The notes under the pieces are model-generated. The model was not told the origin of the DNA and ran no database searches. It saw only the letters and a list, made by a program, of their open reading frames with translations. Positions 34,992-47,491 of a stretch of 64,000 nt of DNA are shown here, in pieces. Each line of letters begins with the position of its first letter. Position 1 is the stretch's first letter. The position numbers and the translations under genes were made by a program. The DNA is from Panicum virgatum. Lineage: Eukaryota > Streptophyta > Magnoliopsida > Poales > Poaceae. Where the stretch lies: assembly GCF_016808335.1 (NCBI RefSeq), contig NC_053138.1, positions 59,302,951 to 59,366,950 on the forward strand. Reading direction: 5' to 3'.

Positions 34992-37002
34992 GCGGCTTTT
35001 TTATTTTTACATTTTTTAAAAACATTTTTTTACAGAAATATATTTTCGGTTTCACATTTTACAGTTTTATACCCTTACCGCCCGGCAGGGGGCGGCAGGG
35101 ACCTACATGTAAATAAACATAATTTTTTTTGCGCGGAGGCCCCTGGCGGGAGCCTGCCGCCCGGTGGAGGGGCGGCAGGCAACCCGCCCGCCCGGCAGGG
35201 GGGCAGCAGGCTCGCCCCCAAATATAAAAGCTGAGCCCCTTCCCTCGCACCCTCATTTCCTGTCCACGAGATCCAGAGAGGGGAGAGGGAGAGAGGAGGG
35301 GTGAGGGAGGTAATTCCACCGGTGAAGCCCTGCCGGATTTTGAATCCGAAACGCAGGTAACCAATATTTCTCAACTATTATAGACTTGTTTCTAAAATAA
35401 TTATGAATTAGAATAGATTTAGTTTTTGGATAGTGAAATATAGAATAGTAAACTTAGAATGACAGTAACTTATTGCTATTGCAGCATAAGGCAATGGCTG
35501 CCTCCAATTCTGTTGGATTTTCATGGACCGAAGAAAAATCTAGTATAATTTTTGAGATCATGACACATCTTGTAATCAGTAAGAAGTTGGATCCATTAGC
35601 GGATGGTACGATAGAGATGGTGTTGTCTAAATTAGTAGAGTTTAAAGATTTCACATTTTTTCGAGGTATTACAACGCAAGATGTAAAGGGACACCTGCTA
35701 GAACGCCGTAAAATGTATATGAGGGTATGTGAACTAGATAATCATCCTAATGTTATTGGTTTCGTACAAAGTACTTCTACGATATGGATGCGGTCAGAGG
35801 TGTATGAAATGCACATTAAGGTAACTATCATTCGGATCTAATATCTATAGTCATTTGTAATCCATATTTCGTAAATTTTAAAATTATTGTGTAATTATAT
35901 GCAAGGATTACCCCGAGGACACGAAGGTGATTAACAAATCAATACCAAATTTTCGTAAATTGGTATGTATCTTCGGTGGACTCATGCCGCAAACAAGATG
36001 AATGAGGCGTGGAAGATCTTCGGGTGATAGTACTTGGCCTCCGCAATCACATAGAACCGGAGGTTCGTCAAGTCAAACTGCACCACCTCCAGCACCAAGT
36101 TCTGTTAACTGGGATGACGACCTAGATGACTTCATGCCCCCCAAACCATGGCCTCCAAGACCTAATGCTCCTCCCCCTGTACATGAAAGTAGAACCATAA
36201 AAGAGAGAAATGGAAAGTCAAGAGGTTCATCAAGTCAAACTGCACCACCTCCAGCACCAAGTTTTATTAACTGGGATGACGACCTAGATGACTTCATGCC
36301 CCCCTGAACTATGGCCTCCAAGAAATGACATGATGTGTATCATATGGTGTTATGGTGTTGATCGGTCTAGATTGTGAAGTAAATTGTGACGGGGCGGCAG
36401 GCCTCCTCTACCTTTAATTGCAATACTTATATGTTTGCTATGTTTGATTGCAATGATTATATTTTTTGTGAACCTTGAACCTCGTGTGGCTCTATGACTC
36501 GGTCAAGTAGAGCTGGCGTTCAGAATTGTTTGATTTGTTTAATTGGTGCTTGTGCTAAAGGTGGCCACAAACCATGTGTCCAAGCATTTGGGGCTGACCA
36601 GAAATATTGGTTACCTGCAGTTCGGATCTAAAATCCGGCAGGGCTTCGCCGGTGGAATTACCTCCCTCACCCCTCCTCTCTCCCTCTCCCCTCTCTGGAT
36701 CTCGTGGGCAGGAAATGAGGGTGCGAGGGAAGGGGCTCAGCTTTTATATTTGGGGGAGGGGGGAGCCTGCCGGGCGGGCGGGCTGCCTGCCGCCCCTCCA
36801 CCGGGCGGCAGGTGCCTGCCGCCCGATAGGGGGGCGGCAGGCTCCCGCCAGGGGCCTCTGCGCAAAAAAAATTATATTTATTTACATATAGGTCCCTGCA
36901 GCCCCCCTGCCGGGCGGTAGGGGTATAAAACTGTAAAATGTGAAACCGAAAATATATTTATGTAAAAAACGTTTTTAAAAAATATAAAAATAAAAAAGCC
37001 GC
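34992..37002. mobile_element. 2.0-kb long-TIR (MULE-like) element with Myb/SANT-like cargo
   Basis: Terminal inverted repeats of about 380-400 bp start GCGGCTTTTTTATTTTTA. The element is flanked by identical 10-bp duplications CACCATCTTA (34982-34991, 37003-37012). The start resembles the neighbouring 3.7-kb element, and the inner ends carry CTGCCGCCC motifs in the position where the neighbour has CTGTCGCCC. The right TIR is slightly rearranged in the GC-rich part. The inner parts of the TIRs include a leader-like segment of the gene inside. No transposase is present. Confidence 0.87.
35494..36307 (+). pseudogene. Myb/SANT-like DNA-binding protein gene, in-frame TGA
   Basis: Exon 1 is 35494-35820, giving MAASNSVGFSWTEEKS... 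with a Myb/SANT-like helix bundle (FFRGITTQDVKGHLLERRKM). Exon 2 starts at 35906 (DYPEDTKVINKSIPNFRKL) after a GT-AG intron in phase 0. A TGA at 35999-36001 follows MPQTR, and the frame continues with an ATG at 36002 to the stop at 36307. The tail has two copies, 162 bp apart, of a unit encoding QTAPPPAPS..NWDDDLDDFMPP. Myb/SANT-like domains of this sort are common in transposon-associated grass proteins. The TGA may be a true end, leaving a 140-aa protein, or a lesion; the acidic repeats downstream suggest a lesion. Confidence 0.55.
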
Positions 37003-38701
37003 CACCATCTTACTTAAATGGGCTAAACCATGTCATCCTCCTATCTTATGTTGGGCCTAAATAGCAGGCCTGCGAACGTTGAGTATTTTTTTTAAGAGAC
37101 TTTTTAGTCTTCTGACAAGTGATAGTGCTAAGGCCTTACTCATAGCATCTTCTTTTCTAAAAAAAATGTGGAGGGAAGCTTCTCAAACATGGAGCATGAT
37201 ACTTTGATTTCCTACCCATGGAATTACTTCGTGCAAAACTCTGAAACTAATTCCTGCTTCCCAACCAAACGTCCGGTGTCCCATGATCTCTTCTCTGAGC
37301 CCATTTAGGTCTCTACAACTCTGAAACTGCTTGCCCTACATGCTTGTGTCTCTGCTGCGATCGATGGGCACGGCAAATTAAAGGGATAAGGTTTTGTTGT
37401 TAGGTGCAGCAGCGCTAGTGGCGTCCAATGTGGAGGTCAGATCTCACCGGATCAGATCATGGTGGCGTCTTCTTTTCCCCTCGCTGGGCTATCGTTTTCC
37501 TCTGAAAGGAAACGAGAATGAAACTTCACGAGATTCCCCTCCGTGCTCGCTCGACGCAGAAAAGCCGATGCACTAGCCTTTTCTTTATTTTGCAGTGAGA
37601 TGGTCGTACTGGCTACTACCTCTGGACTCTGCTACTCGTGGAATCTGAAATCTTGTCCTTGCAACTTGCACAGACAGGAGAGAGAGAGAGAGAGTAGCTA
37701 GGTACTACTAGTTTTCGAGGACCTAACCTGCGAGATTCTTTCTGATTTTCTTGCTGCGTTCGGTTCATTGGTTGGCAACGGCGAGAGATTCTTTTCTTCC
37801 TCATCACTCGTCAGATTCCACGAACCGTGAAGCCTACAGCTTGTGGAGAGACGGAGAGAGACCACACAGTTTTGCGTAGCACTCTGCAGATGAGTGATGA
37901 GTAGCACTCTGAAATCTGGAATTCCTGGTTCTGATTCTCCTCTGAATTTCATGTACTGATCCAGAAGCTAGCACCACACACACACACTGTCCCTCGAATC
38001 ACACAACTCACAAAAGACGTCTGGTCCATTGCATGCCCATCAACGTTGGCGGCTTCGAATATTCTCCTCAACACTGAAGAATTTCAAAGCAGGAAACGCA
38101 ACCAAAGTTCTTTCTCTGAATGTTTGGGCTCATCAGTTGTGTTGTTACCATCCAAATGGTATGCTAATCTGACATGAAAATAGATGCTCACTATTAGCAG
38201 AAACATACAAAGAGATCTCCTCTCCAGCCACTGCCTACAAGTTAGTCCAAACTTACGAGTTAGACTTGAGATTCAGTCGAAGTTCTTTTGAAGGATACGG
38301 TTAACTTTCAGCTGAGGTTTCAAACAGTGCAGGTACAGTTCATACAGTATCAGCATCTCCTTTGCCTTTTGGGAAATTTCAGTGATTTGATGAACGCCTG
38401 GCTTGTAGTAATATTCTTCTTTTCTTTTTATTCCCAAGCTATTTTGTCTGGCACCGATGTGTGATATTCCTCCTTTCTTTCTGCGGCCGAAGTGGTGGGC
38501 TCCTCTATGCGGCGAATCGATGCCTCTGTCTCACTGACAGCTGGCCACGTCAGCATGCTGGAGGGAGACCGACACCAGCAACGTGCCCTTTAATTTTCCT
38601 CTCCTTTTCCAAGGGAACAATACAAATTTCTCAGTCCTGGAGAATCTTCCAAGGAATCATAATTTGACACTTTAGTTTCCAAATGATTTTTGGTTAGTAC
38701 A

Positions 38702-38706
<5 letters not shown>

Positions 38707-38751
<45 letters not shown>
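38707..38751. repeat. (CT)n microsatellite
   Basis: About 45 bp of uninterrupted CT dinucleotides. Confidence 0.95.
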
Positions 38752-38753
<2 letters not shown>

Positions 38754-39418
38754 AAACAGCACAAATAAATGAATGCTGAGTTTTGGTCTCAAACGGCATG
38801 GAAATTTAGCACAAATGGCGGTAGTATTCCGTCGAGTGTTGGACTTCATGGAAATTTTACTTGAATTTTAGCTATGTTATATGTGAATCAGGTCATGTCA
38901 ATCTTTTACTTGGGTGCAACCACTACAGCTTTGCTTTTCAGCAGTTGGGTTGGCAATGGTTGATCCCCCTTGTTTCTTTAAGACCCTGCTTGCCAATTTG
39001 TGCCAACTGCTAACAAAAGAGGAGATGGACTTTGGCATAAACTCCACACTGAGTTTGTACTATGCAAATCAGCTGGTGCCCTGTCACAATCTTGTGAGAA
39101 TCTTGAGTGGTGAGTGCCCCATGGCAACACCCTCACACTAAAAAGGAGAATGAATATTTGGACTGCCTGCATCTGATCTCCAAGCTTTCATGGCCCAACC
39201 AAAAGCAGGAGATTATTGGGATCTGATCTTACCTCACCACTCCCCATTATAAAAATCTGCAGGGGTTAAGATAGGATAAGATAAGATACTAATCCCTTGC
39301 ATAATGCAATGTGGGAGGGAGGGAGTCAGTCTAGAGAATAAGAGGACAAGATGAACAAGTCTTCGGAGTAATCTCCGGGGATCTCAAAGATTCTTCTGCC
39401 CCTTCAAGTTGGTCCAAA

Positions 39419-39420
<2 letters not shown>

Positions 39421-39494
<74 letters not shown>
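39421..39494. repeat. (CT)n microsatellite, interrupted
   Basis: About 74 bp of CT dinucleotides with two CCT interruptions. Confidence 0.95.
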
Positions 39495-41810
39495 TGTTGA
39501 TGTTTTTCGTGTGAAGCTGAGATTGCAACCAAGTCAAGATGTGGCTCTTGGGATCTATGAGGGGGCAATAGGCCAATCAGTCAGTTTCCTGGTCCTTGCT
39601 TCAAGCTTTTAACTATGTGCTGTTAGGACTTTGAATGTCTCCTTTTTGGACCCTGGTCCTTGGCATCAACTTTGAATAGAGCTAGTAGTAGTAAGAAAAG
39701 GCATTTTGTTCATGGAAGTTTTTGGTGCAGGTTTATCTTCCAGAGCCAAGAGAATTTATTTGAAAACCCACTTGAAATGAAAAAACCATGAGGTTTACCT
39801 ACAACACCAGCCCATCTTGGAATGAAAACCCACTTTGTTTTTGAGAAAAAAGGTAACTGTTGAATAGTAGAATATTTTTATTATATTAAAATATTTCTTT
39901 TAAAAAATTAAATATGCCCAGGAGACAGGCCTGCAATTCTAGGAGTGATGGCAAGAGATAAGATGGGCAGGCATGCAGGACAGCTTTAGGGGGACAGCAA
40001 AAGGCAGTCTTGAAATCTGGCTCTCTCTCAAGTTTGCAGCTGCAGCACCACCCAACAGCACCACGAAAGGAGAGAAGAGACGACGGATAGGTGGTAATCT
40101 AGTGCCCTGGGGCTGCAACCCACCATTGATCTCTGGAGATCCGATAAGGATCTCGATAGCTGCAGGCCGTGTGTACGGTTTGTGATAACCTAGTACAATG
40201 ATACCCCATTTCTTCTTGCATTGGTGTATACCATATTTTTTCCCTTTTCAAGCATCACCCTATTATCATTTTTTTTGCAAACGGTTGCTTACTTGATGAG
40301 TCTGATGCCCATAATTCAAAGTTTGGTCATAATTCAAAGTTTAGTTCACAGTTTAACAACACAGTACATCATTGTAAGTTCATGACCGTTACATATGTCA
40401 AAAAACCACCACCTTAGTTCGACGTGGCCGAGCCCTTCTTATAATGTTCTAGGAACGGTAAGTCTAGATATTCCGGTGGCACAAACACGCTCGGTTTCGC
40501 CTCCTTGCCATCTTTTGTGAGTTGACAAACTACAACAGACAAGAGTGAGATGTTTTCTTTCTAGAGGATTACAAAAGGAAGCAACAATCCCATAGCAAAG
40601 TGTCAAGTGGCCACGCTTGATACCCGCAAAAAAAAATTGGCCACGCTTGATCATTCCATCGATCAGCTGCTTTGGTCCCAAGGAGTCCCTCGTCTCCCTG
40701 GCCTTATCACTATCACTGGCAACAGCAGCAGCCAGCAGCCAGCAGCAACAATGGTTTCACTGTGGCAGTGCGCAGCCCACGGCATCCCTGAACCCGGTGA
40801 GCCCCTGACCCCTTTCTACCAAAAGCCACGGTCCATGTAAAGGGCGGCAGCATCTAGTTGGTGTGGGGCATCAACAATGGCATCCACCACCTATCCACAC
40901 TTCTTGTGCATGATTCCATGGTTCATCATCCATTCAAGGGGACCACGGGATGAGGAGACACGGAGCAGCCCTCCATGGTTTGATGAGAGCCGTCCGATCC
41001 GGAATAGATGCATATGAACGGAAAGACGGCGAGCAGAAAAAAACCATTGATGTATAGAAGGTTGTTACAAAATTATTGATATGTCTCATTTTTTGGGCGG
41101 AATGAAGCATTATGAAGTTCTTGTTGTATTCATCTCTTTTTGTAAAAATAAATAAATTACATTTATAGCACGAACACCGATAGCTCTTGCTTTATTAGTT
41201 TTCAGTTGTGCCAATATATCACTTTGGATGTGACAGTATGCCTTCGTGTTAGTAAAGCAAATACTAGTGCTCTAGTAGGCTATCTAATTGGTTGGCAAAT
41301 ATATATTGAATAGGGCAAAGTCATGCATGCCTATTTTTTAATTGTTGTGCCATACAGTATTCTTTTGTATCGATGCACGTTTCATGTGCCCCATAGTTTT
41401 AACTATACAACTTTGGGAGTTTTGGTTTTATAAAGACTGTTTTTATTTGAGTAGTGTATAGAGGTCCAAATAGATGGTAGGACCACTATTTGTAAAATGT
41501 ATTGATCATTTATATATGGCATGCGCCACTATATAGTAATGCCGCCACAGCCCACAGGTATACGTTTGGTGAAATAGCCAATGATGTTGAAGTCTTTGGC
41601 ATGTGGACACACAACACGGAATCAACGACAGCAAATGACAGTTCATACAATTTTATTGTGCTTTAGGTTATGTTGGGATGTTGAAGCATTTAAAAAACAC
41701 CGACAACTAGAAAAGCATTCAATTTTTTCCATTTGTTATACTTGTGGGCACAATACCACCTATTTTTATTACGACATATTAAAAGAGAATATTCAATCTT
41801 ATTGTCATAA

Positions 41811-41983
41811 GGTCAGTCTCAGCGGAGAGTGTCATAGGAGTGTCATGAGCATTAAATATAACGACATATCAGCAAATTTACTGACATGAGAGGAGTGTCA
41901 TCACCAGGACACTCCGCTAGCACACAGTTCTCAAGTTTTCAGTCTTGTTAATTGTGTGATGACATTCTCCACTGAGACTGGCC
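41811..41983. mobile_element. Tourist-like MITE with TAA duplication
   Basis: The ends GGTCAGTCTCAGCGGAGA and the reverse complement of GGCCAGTCTCAGTGGAGA are flanked by TAA on both sides (41808-41810, 41984-41986). That is the Tourist (PIF/Harbinger) pattern. Length is 173 bp, with no coding sequence. Confidence 0.85.
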
Positions 41984-43194
41984 TAACCAAGTAAGGTATA
42001 TCATCTTTTTTTCGATAATAGTAATACAAAAATATCTAAAAATAATCCAACAAGTTTTTGAACAATGGAAATGGTATTATCTTTCTCCCTTCTCTTCCCC
42101 ACAAAAAAACTATAGTATTGTTTTCAACGAAGCTTGCAGATTCGTTTGTACGGCAAGATACACTCCTTGGAACAAGAGCAAAGAATCCAAGGAGAATACA
42201 ATCTCACTCAATTGATCAAAACACATGCATGTGTCCAGTTCAAAAAAATAAAAAATAAAAACATGCATGTGAACACGATGGCTATTACCTACACGGTCTC
42301 TTGACCATTTGATCGAGACCCATGCATCTCTCGATATGCCATCCTTGCGTCGTCCAAAGGCAGGCATGTGGGGCTCGTCAGAATCTCCTCAGATCCAAGG
42401 CTAATCATAGCATTCCAAACGGGTGCTGCATTGCTTTGCTTTTGGGTTAGGTTTAGTCCTTGCTATGCCCTTCTTCCTTAGAACCAAAAAGTCAGTTCAG
42501 AAAGCAGTCACAAATTATAAATACAAATTAACAAATTGAATAGTTATGCGTTAGGTAGCAACTAGCAAGTCAAAAAGGAAGTTGCTGACATATAATGCGC
42601 AAAACCTTCTTAAATGTTAATCAAAATAAATTTCCTGTCCGCTTAAATTTGATCTATCCAACTATCCATTTTTTTTCATCGGATCGTTGTAGTGAACGAG
42701 AGAGAAAAAGAGAAGAAAGCATACACACCAAATGGAGATGTCATGCCAGAAAGAAAAATAGAAACCAACAATTATGTGGTTTTTGCGCTTGTGATATGAT
42801 GGTATATATGATGCCATGGGAGCAGATCAGACGGATTCCACAAATCAAGTGGGACATGTGACCACAATATGCTTGGATCTTTTTTTCTGTACCGGCCAAT
42901 GGGTATTTCTGTCAATATCTTTGGCTTTGAATGTGGAATAGTGGGAGCATTCAGCATTGTTCTCCTCATCTTTTCCATTGACAGTGAGGGCATTAGGTAG
43001 TTTGCACAAATGGAGAAAATGTAATAGAATATGGAACTCTAACTTGTTCTAGTGTAGTTCAACACCATGGCACCATAGGGAAAATGGTGCAGACAATACT
43101 AATTGTATTTTCCCAAATACCCTTGTGAAGGTAGGGAGAGTGGATTTGGGATTAGAAACTAATTGTACTTTCTTATTGCTTTCCAGTGTTCAGT
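41984..43194. other. intergenic, no gene seen
   Basis: AT-rich, only short frames, no element ends recognised. Confidence 0.45.
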
Positions 43195-43529
43195 GAGCAT
43201 CTCCAAAAGATTAGCCAAAAAACGCCAAATTTACTGATTTAGCTACTCTCTAAAATAGATGTGACAAGAAAATACTAGACTAGTCCAACAGACTCGTAAT
43301 TCTAAGAGGCTAAATGGCTAGTGAGGTAGGCTACCTAAAAAATAGAGAGTGAATGAGGTGGGATAGAGAGCTACTAATTTGGAGAGTCTGTTGGAAAATA
43401 TCTTTATAAAGATAAATTTAGTTATTATTTTATAAAGATATTGTTAGCCTACCTGTTGGAGATATTTTTCTTTAATAATAACTAAATTTATCTTTATAAA
43501 ATAATTTGACTAATCTTTTGGAGATGCTC
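43195..43529. mobile_element. MITE with GAGCATCTCC ends
   Basis: GAGCATCTCCAAAAGATTAG at the left is the exact complement of the right end, and about 25 bp pair in all. Inside, a second palindrome, AACTAAATTTATCTTTATAAA and its partner, lies at about 43400-43510. No target duplication was found. GAGCATCTCCAA termini are common on grass MITEs. Confidence 0.75.
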
Positions 43530-44929
43530 TCTTTCTCTATTCTTTTATTGAAAGTGGCTAACAATGCTGTTTGCATCAACCTTATTGCTTTTTTACCTTT
43601 TCCATTAACAAAAATAATTTTGTCTCAAATACAACTTAGAAATACAAGTCTCACCCTATATGGTGCTTGCATATAGGAGCGGAGCCAGGTTGTAAGTTCT
43701 AGTTGCGGCCGCACCCAGAAAAAAAATTCATAATCCCTTGTCATTTTCAAATTTCCACCATATTTCATTGAATATATACTATAAAGTGTCGCACCCTCAG
43801 TTCTTCTCTGGCTCTGCCCCTACTTGCATACCAGCACTATTGATGCCTGCCAAAACTATGTTTTACCCCGAGGCATCTATTGACTAAAAAAATTAGTAGA
43901 GTTAATTTGCAACTTGCAAGACATAGATTAACTAAAATCAGCAAAAAAAAAAAGGCTCTAAGCATTAGAATTTAGAATCTTTAGAGTGGTTCATCCTCTT
44001 CTTCTGAGCTCCAAGCCTCTGCGCGAGAGGGGGAGAATCTTTGTAGCTTGGGCAATGTGACGTTGGCTTGTCGTGTTGCCCCTTTGAGAGGAGAATCTCT
44101 CCATCTCTCCTTGCCGTGTCCTTTCAGCAATGGCAAAAACAAAATCCCATGGAGATCTCATCTGACCCGCTCCACTCTGGCCCACTAATACATGGAATCC
44201 TTATCCCTTGCCAATAATTCTTCCACAGCTCTGCTCCTGCAGAAATCTTTCGTATTAGATGCCTAAACCACTGCCACATGGAGGAAACCCATTGGTTGGG
44301 TGGAGGAACAAAATCTTGTGTTAGATCTAGGAGCATGGTATAACTTACCAAACTTACTACATGAAAGGATGCGCATGTCTAGTGATGGACAGATTTACTG
44401 CACTTCTGTTGCGAGTAAAACTCTGCTGTCCTTGTTGATTACTAGTACTGTATGAGTACTTTGTAAGAGTAATTCAACGTTAAGTGCTATTAACTTTTGT
44501 GCAGAGTGCTTGACGTCCTATGTGATTGTAGCTTTGTTAATAAGGCCGTACATCCCTTTCATCATGTTTGACAGATTCTGAAGTTTGATTTGCACTAGCT
44601 CGTTCAAGAGGAATGGATAGGACAGGAAATTAAACCTCTCACTGTCACGGCATGATGACATGAAGATACCCCGATCTATCTTGTACCGCTTTGATGCATA
44701 CTTGCTCATAGAAAATGTAGCAATCAGTCCTTCGTTTTGAGAGAAAAATGGATAATTTTAAGCGGAAGCAACTAGATAGTTTGTACCATATATATCGTCA
44801 TTTAGAATTCATTTAATACTATGATGCTTACACATGCTCCCTTTCTCGATAAGCTTCGGTGTCTACTCAACATTCCAAGCGTGAGGTGTGAATTGTTAAC
44901 CACATCACAATTCTTAATACACTTCTATC
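43530..44929. other. intergenic, no gene seen
   Basis: Short frames only. A minus-strand 63-aa frame at 44518-44709 looks protein-like by composition but shows no recognisable domain. Confidence 0.45.
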
Positions 44930-46218
44930 CACTACTACAGAATAGGCCTTTATTTCAGGCCATTTGTCCCGGCAGCCTTTGAGCCCGGGACAATAGGTGG
45001 CTTTTGTCCTGGGTCCAACGGCTAGCCGGGACAGGGGGGACAGGGGCCTTTTGTCCCGGTTGGAGGCACCAACCGGGACAAAAGCCCCCCCTCTTGTCCC
45101 GGTTGGTGCCTCCAACCGGGACAAAAGGCCTTGGCCCCCTTATCCCCTTCCCTCTCCCCCCCGCCCGAGCCATTCAGCTCACTTGTTTTTTGCTGTTTTT
45201 GGCTCGGGAGAGAGGAGTTCTTGCTCATTTCTTCACCACATTTGTGAAGATCTTTGATTCCCCGTCCATCCATCGGCGCTAAAGATTTGGGGCTTGTTTT
45301 TCTCTTCTTCCTTGGCTTGTATAGCTCATTTCATGCTTTAGAAATAGAGAAAATGTGTAGCTAGCTCATTTCTTAGACATTTAGCTAGATTGCATATGTA
45401 AGTGTGATTTTCTTTTAGATTTAGATGAGTATGTGGATAGTAGAAATTTTTAGAATGAGTGTAGACACTTCATGTGATGTACTTGTATATATGACCATAT
45501 TGTGGATAGTTGATTTTTGTATTCATGAATGAATTAATGAAATGAGTATATTAGAATTTTTTGTATTATGAATGGATTATTTTGACACTATAGTGATGTA
45601 TTTATTCAGGCTCACATTGAAACCATCTAGAAGCAAATATGATAATATACACGTATATATGTAATTAAGAACGAATATACCTATGTAAATATATATGTGT
45701 GTGTATGTATTAAATTTCTATTTATGAGTATGTATGTATTATATATATAAGCACTCCAATAATATATATGTGTATATATATATTTATATAATATTGGTCC
45801 TAGACATTTTCATATGTAAAGGAATTCACATGTATAGATATGTGTGTGTGTGTGTATATATATAAGTGAATTAATTTATATATGAAAACTATCTAGGACA
45901 AATATTATATAAGTAACTATATATATATGTATATATTAGTGGAGATCATACATACTGAATTCCAATACATAAGTTTAATTGAAATGCAAAAGTATAATTG
46001 AAATAGAAAAAAAATTGAGAAAAGGAAAACAGGAAAAAAAGAATCTTTTGTCCCGGTTGGTAACACCAACCGGGACAAAAGGTGCTGCCAGCGGTTGGTA
46101 CCAACCGGGACACGGTTGCCAGACCCGGGACCTTTTGTCCCGGACTGGCGTTCCCGGTTGGGAAACCGGGACAACAGGGGTTTCCCAACCGGGACAAATC
46201 AATATTTTTGTAGTAGTG
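44930..46218. mobile_element. non-autonomous CACTA element
   Basis: The ends are CACTACTACAGAA and the reverse complement of CACTACTACAAAAA. Subterminal regions (44950-45130 and 46045-46200) are packed with TTTTGTCCCGGTTGG / CCAACCGGGACAAAA in both orientations, the usual CACTA transposase-binding layout. Flanks ATC and ATT agree at only two of three positions, so the 3-bp duplication is imperfect. The 1.29-kb interior is AT-rich with no transposase. Confidence 0.88.
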
Positions 46219-46332
46219 ATTGCTCGTGGAAAGTTCTTAAATTCTAGTGGGAGTAGTAGATAGGGCGGTTGACTAGGATAACACGCAGGATTCACATCTT
46301 CAAAACCAGACCTCATCGCCTCAATTAAAAAA

Positions 46333-46603
46333 AAGTCATTTGCAAAACTGACCTTATTTTGAAGTTCAACTACACGTTTGCCCCTTTTTTTCAACTTTGC
46401 ATGTTTGCCTCTATTTGTAGTATTTCAGTTGCATGGTTGCTCCTGTTTTATTGCAAAATTCCCTCTGTTTTGAGGTCGAATTGCACGTTTTAGGGGCAAC
46501 CATGCAACTGGAAGACTAAAAAATAGAGCAAACATGCAAAGTTAAAAAAACAGAGGCAAATATGTAGTTGGACTTCAAAACAAGGGTATTTTTTCAATTT
46601 GTC
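46333..46603. mobile_element. foldback MITE of about 270 bp
   Basis: The two halves are nearly complementary, for example TTTGCATGTTTGCCTCTATTT against AAAACAGAGGCAAATATG and AGTTGCATGGTTGC against GCAACCATGCAACT. The loop is about 60 bp. No target duplication was resolved. Confidence 0.7.
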
Positions 46604-46778
46604 CAAAAAGAAGACCTCTCATCTGACAAATGCGATGCTATCATAGTTGAAGATGAAATAATTCATGAATGTTTATGCAAACCGAAATCTGAATGTAGAA
46701 AAATTGTGGGAATTGTAAGTGAATGTCTTAGCTGCTGGCGGTTTGTGTTTGAGAGAATGCAGCTTGCAAAATTTAAAG

Positions 46779-47095
46779 ATACATGTTTGGTTTGTGCAGT
46801 AGTACACGTAGCACAAATTTTGACCAATAATTAGTGGTACTAAATAAAAACAGTTTACAAAACTAACTTCACAACCCCTGCGCTACTCCGCGAGATGAAC
46901 TTAATGAGGCCTTTTACCGCACGACTAGAGGTTGGTTACTGTAGTATTACTGTATGCAGTCATCAATTAATTACTATCATTAGATTAGTTGCGAAAAATT
47001 ATACCCATTAATGAAAAAATTTTGCAAATAAATTTTATTTAGCACTCTATGCATGCAAGATTTCTTTGGTACCGCGAGTGAAACCAAACAGGTCC
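46779..47095. mobile_element. Tourist-like MITE, second family member
   Basis: The interior matches 47154-47488 throughout (GAGATGAACTTAATGAGGCC, GGTTACTGTAGTATTACTGT, TCATTAGATTAGTTGCGAAA). The ends ATGTTTGG and CCAAACAGGT are degraded. Confidence 0.75.
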
Positions 47096-47153
47096 CGAGC
47101 CTTGGGTGACACGGTGACGCCTACACCGCACCAACCCCCGGGATGGGATCTTA

Positions 47154-47488
47154 GGCCCTGTTTGGTTTGTAGTAGTACTAGTAGCATAAAAATTTTGACC
47201 AATAATTAGGGGTATTAAATAAAGGTAATTTACAAAACTAACTCCACAGACCTGTCCTACTTCGCGAGACGAACCTAATGAGGCCTTTGACCGCACGATT
47301 AGAGGATGGTTACTGTAGTATCACTGTAGCCAATCATCGATTAATTACTATCATTAGATTCGTCGTGAAAAGTTACACCCATCCGTGAAAAAATTTTACA
47401 AATAAACTTCGTTTAGTACTCCATACATGTAAAATTCTTTTCTCGAGAATTGTGTGCTATGCTACGCTAGCCAAAACCAAACACGGCC
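47154..47488. mobile_element. Tourist-like MITE with TTA duplication
   Basis: The ends GGCCCTGTTTGGTTT and the reverse complement of GGCCGTGTTTGGTTT are flanked by TTA (47151-47153, 47489-47491). At 335 bp it is the best preserved of the three family members in the window. Confidence 0.85.
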
Positions 47489-47491
47489 TTA

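Larger units (their letters stand above)
37013..41810. other. intergenic, microsatellites only
   Basis: No gene is supported. (CT)n tracts lie at 38707-38751 and about 39421-39494. Short open frames here lack domains and splice structure. Non-coding transcripts cannot be excluded. Confidence 0.5.

Noticed and set aside
44518..44709. 63-aa minus-strand frame possibly from a nuclear-encoded organelle factor
   Set aside because: No domain I can name, no neighbouring exon and no start context; left as intergenic.
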